A stretch of 60,520 bases of DNA from assembly GCF_002877365.1 (NCBI RefSeq), contig NZ_MCWZ01000304.1:1-60520 (forward strand), given 5' to 3'. This stretch comes from Vibrio sp. 10N.261.55.A7 (GTDB lineage Bacteria > Pseudomonadota > Gammaproteobacteria > Enterobacterales > Vibrionaceae). Made by a program: the position numbers and the translations under genes. Positions 55,063 through 60,520 of the stretch are shown here, in pieces; position 1 is the stretch's first letter; each line of letters starts with the position of its first letter. The notes under the pieces are model-generated. The model was not told where the DNA came from. It saw only the letters and a list, made by a program, of their open reading frames with translations, and did no database searches.

Positions 55063-56304
55063 CTAGATCTTTTTGAAGATGAGACAGCCGTTAGTGCCAC
55101 CAAAACCAAATGAGTTACATGCCGCATATTCCATCTCTACTTTTCGAGCAGTATGAGGAACAAGGTCAATGCCTAATCCTTCTTCTGGGTTATCCAGATT
55201 GATGGTTGGCGGAACCACTTGGTCGACCAATGACAACGCTGTAACGATTGCCTCAACTGAGCCAGCCGCACCAAGAAGGTGGCCAGTCATTGACTTAGTT
55301 GAAGAGACGAGTACTTGTTTTGATCCTGCTTCACCTAAAGCACGCTTAATGCCTTTCACTTCAGCAACATCACCCGCAGGGGTTGATGTACCATGAGCAT
55401 TAACGTAACCAATCTGCTCACCAGTGATGCCAGCATCACGCATTGCAGCTTCCATCGCCAGTGCGCCACCAGAACCATCTTCGCTTGGAGAAGTCATGTG
55501 ATAAGCGTCACCAGACATACCGAAGCCAACAAGTTCAGCGTAAATCTTTGCGCCACGCGCTTTAGCATGTTCATACTCTTCAAGTACCACCATGCCCGCA
55601 CCATCACCAAGAACAAAACCATCACGGTCTTTATCCCAAGGGCGAGAAGCTTTTTGAGGTTCATCATTGCGAGTTGAAAGCGCTTTAGCAGCACCAAACC
55701 CAGCCATACCAAGCTCTGATGATGCTTTTTCAGATCCACCAGCTAGCATAGCTTCAGCGTCACCGTAAGCGATCATACGTGCAGCATGACCAATATTATG
55801 AAGACCTGTAGTACAAGCTGTAGAAATTGCGATGTTCGGTCCGCGTAAGCCACGCATGATAGACAAGTGTCCAGCAACCATATTGACGATTGTTGATGGA
55901 ACAAAAAATGGGCTTACTTTACGAGGACCCTTTTCGATAAGAGTGCTGTGACCCTTTTCGATAAGCTCTAAGCCACCAATACCTGAACCTATTGCTACGC
56001 CAACGCGTGGAGCATTTTCCTCAGTGATTTGAAGGCCAGAGTCATCCATTGCTTGGATTCCTGCTGCGACGCCGTACTGGATGAATAAATCCATCTTACG
56101 AGCATCTTTTTTCGTCATATACTCTTCGCAGTTAAAGTCTTTGACTAGACCTGCAAAACGAGTAGTAAAATTGGTAGTGTCAAAGTGATCGATATCCACG
56201 ATACCGCTTTGACCGGCTAGCAGGGCTTTCCATGAAGATTCTACAGAGTTGCCTACCGGTGACAGCATACCCATGCCAGTGACAACAACACGACGCTTGG
56301 ACAC
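55063..56304 (-). CDS. fabF: 3-Oxoacyl-ACP synthase II
   Basis: 413 aa from GTG 56304 ([20 protein letters not shown]), GGAG 9 nt upstream; this equals E. coli FabF in length, and the frame upstream is not homologous. Thiolase fold with Cys in [10 protein letters not shown], His in [12 protein letters not shown] and [10 protein letters not shown]. It elongates acyl-ACP, including the temperature-controlled C16:1 to C18:1 step. Followed by a strong terminator before pabC. Confidence 0.97.
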   Translation of the reverse strand: MSKRRVVVTGMGMLSPVGNSVESSWKALLAGQSGIVDIDHFDTTNFTTRFAGLVKDFNCEEYMTKKDARKMDLFIQYGVAAGIQAMDDSGLQITEENAPRVGVAIGSGIGGLELIEKGHSTLIEKGPRKVSPFFVPSTIVNMVAGHLSIMRGLRGPNIAISTACTTGLHNIGHAARMIAYGDAEAMLAGGSEKASSELGMAGFGAAKALSTRNDEPQKASRPWDKDRDGFVLGDGAGMVVLEEYEHAKARGAKIYAELVGFGMSGDAYHMTSPSEDGSGGALAMEAAMRDAGITGEQIGYVNAHGTSTPAGDVAEVKGIKRALGEAGSKQVLVSSTKSMTGHLLGAAGSVEAIVTALSLVDQVVPPTINLDNPEEGLGIDLVPHTARKVEMEYAACNSFGFGGTNGCLIFKKI

Positions 56305-56356
56305 GATATAATTCTCCGGAATTGAATTGGTTCTATGAAAGGGGTTGAAATACAAG

Positions 56357-56385
56357 AAAAACACAGGCGGCTAGAAAGCCGCCTG
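56357..56385 (-). terminator. Hairpin/terminator after acpP
   Basis: CAGGCGGCT and AGCCGCCTG (perfect 9-bp stem, 4-nt loop), followed on the minus strand by TGTTTTTC. Probably a partial terminator letting acpP outnumber fabF transcripts. Confidence 0.75.
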
Positions 56386-56394
56386 GGAGAGATA

Positions 56395-56628
56395 TTACTG
56401 AGCGCTGTTTACGTAGTCGATTGCAGCTTGAACAGTAGTGATCTTCTCAGCTTCGTCGTCTGGAATCTCAGTATCAAATTCTTCTTCTAGAGCCATTACT
56501 AGCTCAACTGTATCTAGAGAATCTGCACCTAGATCGTCAACAAAAGATGCTTCGTTTTTAACTTCTGCTTCGTCTACACCTAGCTGTTCAACGATGATTT
56601 TTTTTACGCGTTCTTCAATGTTGCTCAT
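56395..56628 (-). CDS. acpP: Acyl carrier protein
   Basis: 77 aa, acidic. The 4'-phosphopantetheine serine is in [18 protein letters not shown]. The protein is near-identical in plan to E. coli AcpP. Likely very highly expressed; flanked by an inverted repeat upstream (56765) and a GC-rich hairpin downstream. ATG 56628 has AAGGAAA in front. Confidence 0.98.
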   Translation of the reverse strand: MSNIEERVKKIIVEQLGVDEAEVKNEASFVDDLGADSLDTVELVMALEEEFDTEIPDDEAEKITTVQAAIDYVNSAQ

Positions 56629-56764
56629 TTTTCTTTTCCTTTACAGATGTCGCCTAAATGCGATGTTTCCGTAGTTTATTCAAACTATTGAAAGTTGCAA
56701 GGGGGACCTTGCTGGTCAAACCACAATTTTAGCGATTTTAACCGAAATTCAGTACATTTTTGAC

Positions 56765-56797
56765 TTATATCATGCCCAAATGTTGAGCATGATATAA
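56765..56797. repeat. Inverted repeat upstream of acpP
   Basis: TTATATCATGC and GCATGATATAA, perfect 11-bp arms, with an inner CAA-ATG-TTG mini-stem: almost the entire 33 bp is symmetrical. It lies between fabG and acpP, about 137 bp before acpP. Could be the fabG terminator or a regulator site; no T tract seen. Confidence 0.6.
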
Positions 56798-56862
56798 TCA
56801 TATTCTCCACATTGTAGAGCAAATTTGGAAACAAGCTCGCTCTTGTGTAGAAAACTTTGGTA

Positions 56863-57600
56863 TTAAACCATATACATGCCGCCATTAACATGCAAAGTTT
56901 CACCTGTGATGTAAGCCGCTTCTGGAGACGCCAAAAATGCGACTGTTGAAGCGATTTCACGAGGGTCACCTAGACGGCCTGCAGGAACGTTCGACAATGT
57001 TGCTGCGCGTTGGTCTTCGTTAAGCGCCTTAGTCATATCAGTTTCGATAAAACCTGGAGCAACGGTGTTAACAGTAATGCCACGAGAAGCGACTTCGCGA
57101 GCCATGGATTTAGTAAAGCCAATAACACCCGCTTTCGCTGCTGCGTAGTTAGCCTGACCTGCGTTACCCATAGTACCCACAACTGAACCAACATTGATGA
57201 TACGGCCATTACGCTTCTTCATCATGCCACGTAGTACCGCTTTTGACATACGGTAAATCGGTGTCAGGTTCGTATCAATGATGTCGTTCCACTCGTCATC
57301 TTTCATGCGCATTAGTAGGTTATCACGAGTAATACCAGCATTATTCACTAGAATATCGATAACACCAAACTCTTCATTGATTGTCTTCAATGTCGCCGCG
57401 ATTGAGTCAACATCCGTCACGTTCAGAGCAAGACCTTTACCGTTCTCACCTAAATACTCACTGATTGCAGCTGCACCATTTTCACTAGTAGCTGTGCCGA
57501 TAACCGTTGCACCGCGTTCAACCAACAATTCAGCAATTGCACGGCCGATACCACGGCTTGCGCCAGTTACAAGGGCAATCTTGCCTTCTAGATTGATCAT
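56863..57600 (-). CDS. fabG: 3-Oxoacyl-ACP reductase
   Basis: 245 aa SDR: cofactor loop TGASRGIGRAIA, NNAG motif VNNAGITRDNLLMRM, catalytic Ser in NVGSVVGTMGNAG and Tyr-Lys in YAAAKAG. C-terminal TLHVNGGMYM is FabG-typical. NADPH-dependent reduction in each fatty-acid cycle. It lies 39 bp after fabD and precedes acpP. Confidence 0.98.
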   Translation of the reverse strand: MINLEGKIALVTGASRGIGRAIAELLVERGATVIGTATSENGAAAISEYLGENGKGLALNVTDVDSIAATLKTINEEFGVIDILVNNAGITRDNLLMRMKDDEWNDIIDTNLTPIYRMSKAVLRGMMKKRNGRIINVGSVVGTMGNAGQANYAAAKAGVIGFTKSMAREVASRGITVNTVAPGFIETDMTKALNEDQRAATLSNVPAGRLGDPREIASTVAFLASPEAAYITGETLHVNGGMYMV

Positions 57601-57639
57601 TTGAATTTCCTTTTTGTCTTAGCTATATAATGCTTGCGA

Positions 57640-58566
57640 TTAAGATTTTACAGCGTCAAGTGAAGCAGCATCATTAACAGCAGCCGCGCTAAGTGTTTTT
57701 ACAATTCGTTTGGTTAGTCCAGTCAGTACTTTACCTGGGCCCAACTCATAAAGTTTTTCAACGCCTTGCTCGCTCATCAACTGTACACCTTCAGTCCAAC
57801 GAACTGGGCTGTGAAGTTGACGAACCAAAGCCGCTTTAATTTTCTCTGGATCATTTTCAGCCATAACATCAACGTTATTGATCACTGGAAGAGTAGGTTC
57901 GTTGAACTCAATCGTTTCCAAGGCGACAGCCAGTTTGTCAGCTGCTGGCTGCATTAGAGCGCAGTGTGATGGTACTGAGACAGGTAACGGAAGTGCTCGT
58001 TTGGCCCCTGCTTCTTTACACAATGCTCCAGCGCGAGCTACGGCATCTTTATTACCCGCAATAACAACCTGACCTGGAGAGTTAAAGTTAACAGGTGAAA
58101 CAACTTCACCTTGGGCTGCCTCTTCACAAGCTTTAGCAATCGATTCGTCATCTAAACCAATAATGGCGTACATAGCACCCACACCAGCAGGTACCGCTTC
58201 TTGCATCAGTTGACCACGTAGTTCAACTAATTTGATTGCTTCTTTAAAGTCGATGGCACCAGCACACACGAGTGCAGAGTACTCACCTAAACTATGACCC
58301 GCAAGATTCGCAGGTTGCTCCAAACCGAGCTCTTGCCAAACTCTCCAGATAGACACTGATGATGCTAAAAGCGCAGGTTGCGTACGGAAAGTCTGATTAA
58401 GGTCTTCTGCCGGGCCATCTTGAACTAAGGTCCAAAGGTCATAACCCAGTACTTCAGAAGCTTCAGCAAACGTCTGCTTAACTACATCATACTGTTCACC
58501 GAGTTCGGCAAGCATACCAAGAGCTTGAGAGCCTTGACCTGGAAATACGATAGCAAATTTGCTCAT
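57640..58566 (-). CDS. fabD: Malonyl-CoA:ACP transacylase
   Basis: 308 aa from ATG 58566 (SKFAIVFPGQGSQALGML); the longer frame to 58608 is not homologous. Nucleophile in AGHSLGEYSALVCAG, His in VPSHCALM, and Arg in VELRGQLMQEAV. It loads malonate onto ACP. ATG is preceded by AAGGAAAA. Second intergenic hairpin with fabH upstream. Confidence 0.97.
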   Translation of the reverse strand: MSKFAIVFPGQGSQALGMLAELGEQYDVVKQTFAEASEVLGYDLWTLVQDGPAEDLNQTFRTQPALLASSVSIWRVWQELGLEQPANLAGHSLGEYSALVCAGAIDFKEAIKLVELRGQLMQEAVPAGVGAMYAIIGLDDESIAKACEEAAQGEVVSPVNFNSPGQVVIAGNKDAVARAGALCKEAGAKRALPLPVSVPSHCALMQPAADKLAVALETIEFNEPTLPVINNVDVMAENDPEKIKAALVRQLHSPVRWTEGVQLMSEQGVEKLYELGPGKVLTGLTKRIVKTLSAAAVNDAASLDAVKS

Positions 58567-58599
58567 GTTATTTTCCTTAAACATATCTATGAAAGCGAA

Positions 58600-58641
58600 A
58601 AGGCACACAAAGAATCAAAATAGACTCTATCTATGCGCCTT
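58600..58641 (-). terminator. Possible attenuator between fabH and fabD
   Basis: On the minus strand AAGGCGCA pairs with TGTGCCTT (one G-U pair) over a ~26-nt loop, followed by TTCGCTTTC. Weak evidence; the operon is probably read through. Confidence 0.35.
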
Positions 58642-58663
58642 AATCTAAAATTATTTCAAGGGG

Positions 58664-59614
58664 TTAAAACTTAACCAGAGCAGAACCCCAAGTAAACCCG
58701 CCACCAAATGCTTCTAGAAGCAGCATTTGACCACGTTTAATGCGTCCATCTCGAACGGCTTCATCTAATGCTGTCGGCACTGTCGCTGCAGATGTATTGC
58801 CATGTCGGTCTAGTGTAAGAACGACTTGATCTAACGACATCGATAATTTCTTTGCCGTCGCAGAGATAATTCGGTAGTTAGCCTGATGCGGTACTAACCA
58901 ATCTAGCTCCGATTTATGCATATCATTGGCAGCAAGCGTGTCCTTCACTAATTTAGACAACTGAGTGACCGCAACTTTAAATACTTCGTTCCCCGCCATG
59001 TGCAGCCATTTATCTGCATCACCGCCACGCTCAGGCACTTCTAAGCTTAGAAGCTCGCCAAATTTGCCGTCCGAATAAATGTGAGTCGACAAAATACCTG
59101 GCTCTTCACTCGCACCAACAACAACAGCGCCAGCGGCATCACCAAATAAGATAATCGTTGATCGATCCGTAGGGTCACATGTCTTAGATAGCGCATCAGA
59201 GCCAATAACCAATACGTTCTTGCACATACCGGTTTTAATGTGTTGGTCCGCGACAGACAGCGCATAAACAAATCCAGAACATGCAGCGCCAATATCAAAA
59301 GCAGGACAGCCTTTAATTCCAAGTTTCCCTTGCACTTGGCAAGCCGAAGACGGGAATGTATGGCTACTACTTGTTGTCGCGACAATGATCAAATCAATAT
59401 CGTTCTTGTCGATTCCGGCCATCTCGATGGCATTTTCAGCGGCAATATGGGCCATATCAGCGACGGTTTCGTTTTCAGCCGCAATACGACGCTCTTTAAT
59501 TCCCGTGCGCGTTACGATCCATTCATCGCTTGTGTCTACCATTTTCTCTAAATCTGCGTTTGTACGCACTTGAGACGGCAGGTAACTGCCTGTACCTAAA
59601 ATTTTGCTATACAT
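58664..59614 (-). CDS. fabH: 3-Oxoacyl-ACP synthase III
   Basis: 316 aa. The catalytic Cys lies in [11 protein letters not shown], His in VPHQANYRI and Asn in GNTSAATVP. It starts chains from acetyl-CoA and malonyl-ACP. ATG 59614 gives the normal N-terminus [14 protein letters not shown]. It lies 5 bp after plsX. Confidence 0.97.
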   Translation of the reverse strand: MYSKILGTGSYLPSQVRTNADLEKMVDTSDEWIVTRTGIKERRIAAENETVADMAHIAAENAIEMAGIDKNDIDLIIVATTSSSHTFPSSACQVQGKLGIKGCPAFDIGAACSGFVYALSVADQHIKTGMCKNVLVIGSDALSKTCDPTDRSTIILFGDAAGAVVVGASEEPGILSTHIYSDGKFGELLSLEVPERGGDADKWLHMAGNEVFKVAVTQLSKLVKDTLAANDMHKSELDWLVPHQANYRIISATAKKLSMSLDQVVLTLDRHGNTSAATVPTALDEAVRDGRIKRGQMLLLEAFGGGFTWGSALVKF

Positions 59615-59619
59615 GAAAA

Positions 59620-60520
59620 CTAATAATGCCTCTCGAGTAAAACCGCCTCTAAGCGATCGCTGATACGACTTGGAACTTGTCGCTTGACCTCATGTACCGC
59701 TTCGCCCATCGCGTTAACAACAGCTGATACATCGGCACTTCCATGACTTTTAATAACAATGCCGCGCAATCCTAGCAAACTTGCACCATTATACTGGTCG
59801 GGGTTCAATGTTTTCAGTTCCTCAAATAGACCTGAAAATAACTTTCGAGCAATCCATCCTTTTATTGAACTCGTCATCATGCTTGATTTCAGCTTATCAA
59901 TAAAGAGTTGAGCAGTTCCTTCGCACGCTTTTAAGCATACATTGCCGACAAATCCATCACAAACGACCACATCAGCCGCATCGTGTAACAGTTGATTGCC
60001 TTCAATATAGCCGATGAAGTTCACGGATTGGGTTTGAGAAAGCATTTCTGAGCAGCGCTTAACAAGGTCGTTACCTTTAATCTCTTCCGCACCGATATTA
60101 AGAATAGCGACTCTAGCAGGTCGTGACAGGTATTGTTCCGCCAAGGCACTTCCCATCACTGCGAATTGGAAAAGTGAATCCGCATCGCTCGACACATTCG
60201 CACCAAGATCCAACATCCAGGTTTTATTTCCTTGCGCTGTGGGCAAGGCCGATATTAATGCTGGTCTTTCAATTCCAGGAAGCAGCTTAAGACGAAAACG
60301 AGACAGTGCCATCAAAGCACCGGTATTACCGCCGCTTAGGCAAGCATCAGCCTCATTACTGGCTACGGCATCAATTGCCATTCGCATTGACGAGCCTGTG
60401 CTATTACGAAGAGCTAAGGAAGGTTTTTCAAAATTAGAAATGACTCGGTCACTATGCTCAACGACCAAGCGATCATTGGGTTCATAACCAAGTAAAGATA
60501 ATTGAGTCGCGATCGAGGGT
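59620..60520 (-). CDS. plsX: Phosphate acyltransferase PlsX (partial, start outside window)
   Basis: 300 codons of the C-terminal part; the frame remains open to the window edge, so the N-terminus (about 40-55 residues) is missing. Landmarks: [80 protein letters not shown], and [26 protein letters not shown]. It converts acyl-ACP to acyl-phosphate for phospholipid synthesis. First gene seen of the fab block. Confidence 0.97.
   Translation of the reverse strand, partial: PSIATQLSLLGYEPNDRLVVEHSDRVISNFEKPSLALRNSTGSSMRMAIDAVASNEADACLSGGNTGALMALSRFRLKLLPGIERPALISALPTAQGNKTWMLDLGANVSSDADSLFQFAVMGSALAEQYLSRPARVAILNIGAEEIKGNDLVKRCSEMLSQTQSVNFIGYIEGNQLLHDAADVVVCDGFVGNVCLKACEGTAQLFIDKLKSSMMTSSIKGWIARKLFSGLFEELKTLNPDQYNGASLLGLRGIVIKSHGSADVSAVVNAMGEAVHEVKRQVPSRISDRLEAVLLERHY

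Noticed and set aside
56685..56969. 94-aa minus-strand ORF between fabG and acpP
   Set aside because: It starts inside fabG in another frame and covers the inverted repeat; composition is not protein-like.
1..60520. tRNA, rRNA, CRISPR or prophage genes
   Set aside because: None recognised on either strand; no regularly spaced direct repeats of CRISPR type were seen apart from the spacer-less 17-bp array at sohB.

Overview
The window reads as a stretch of the main chromosome of a Vibrio (or very close relative). The markers are the complete menFDHBCE menaquinone operon, the plsX-fabH-fabD-fabG-acpP-fabF-pabC-mltG-tmk-holB-tatD block, alaA-yfbR, a CheV of typical Vibrio sequence, rhombosortase, a ChiS-type hybrid kinase beside a chitooligosaccharide-type ABC importer, and Mlc and PtsG encoded a few kilobases apart. 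No rRNA, tRNA, CRISPR array or prophage was recognised. The species was not determined.

Layout from left to right. 1-7 kb: small cysteine-cluster proteins (YcgN, a YkgJ-like protein, a DUF1244 protein), a Tim44-domain protein, a TetR regulator in front of a fused transporter-acyltransferase (LplT-like MFS plus PlsC-like), and a YeiH-family exporter. 7-14.5 kb: the men operon on the minus strand. 14.7-16.7 kb: alaA and yfbR. 16.8-27 kb: a five-gene oligosaccharide/peptide-type ABC importer, a cytoplasmic GH3 hexosaminidase, and a divergent ChiS-like hybrid sensor kinase carrying its own C-terminal DNA-binding domain. 27-34.5 kb: a Cache-GGDEF-EAL protein, a dGTPase-family protein, TapT, rhombosortase, SohB and YciK.

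34.6-40.2 kb: an imuA-imuB-dnaE2 mutagenesis cassette behind a nearly perfect LexA box, ending in a 263-bp MITE-like element inserted exactly at the dnaE2 stop codon. 40.2-50.4 kb: cheV, mlc, pykA, a patatin-like phospholipase, a 29-aa YnhF-like membrane peptide missed by length filters, small outer-membrane-barrel candidates, an NSS transporter with its 31-aa MetS-like partner, and ptsG. Two related palindromes between mlc and pykA, and a third upstream of ptsG, are candidate Mlc operators. 50.8-60.5 kb: DNA replication/nucleotide genes (tatD, holB, tmk), mltG and pabC, then the core fatty-acid synthesis genes; plsX runs off the right edge.

Most of the window is ordinary core genome. The parts most worth following up are the importer/GH3/ChiS-like module, whose substrate cannot be read from the sequence; the SOS cassette with its transposon scar; an exact 17-bp-period tandem repeat at the 3' end of sohB; the transporter-acyltransferase fusion that lacks a synthetase domain; and the candidate Mlc sites. 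No wholly new system could be demonstrated from sequence reading alone.
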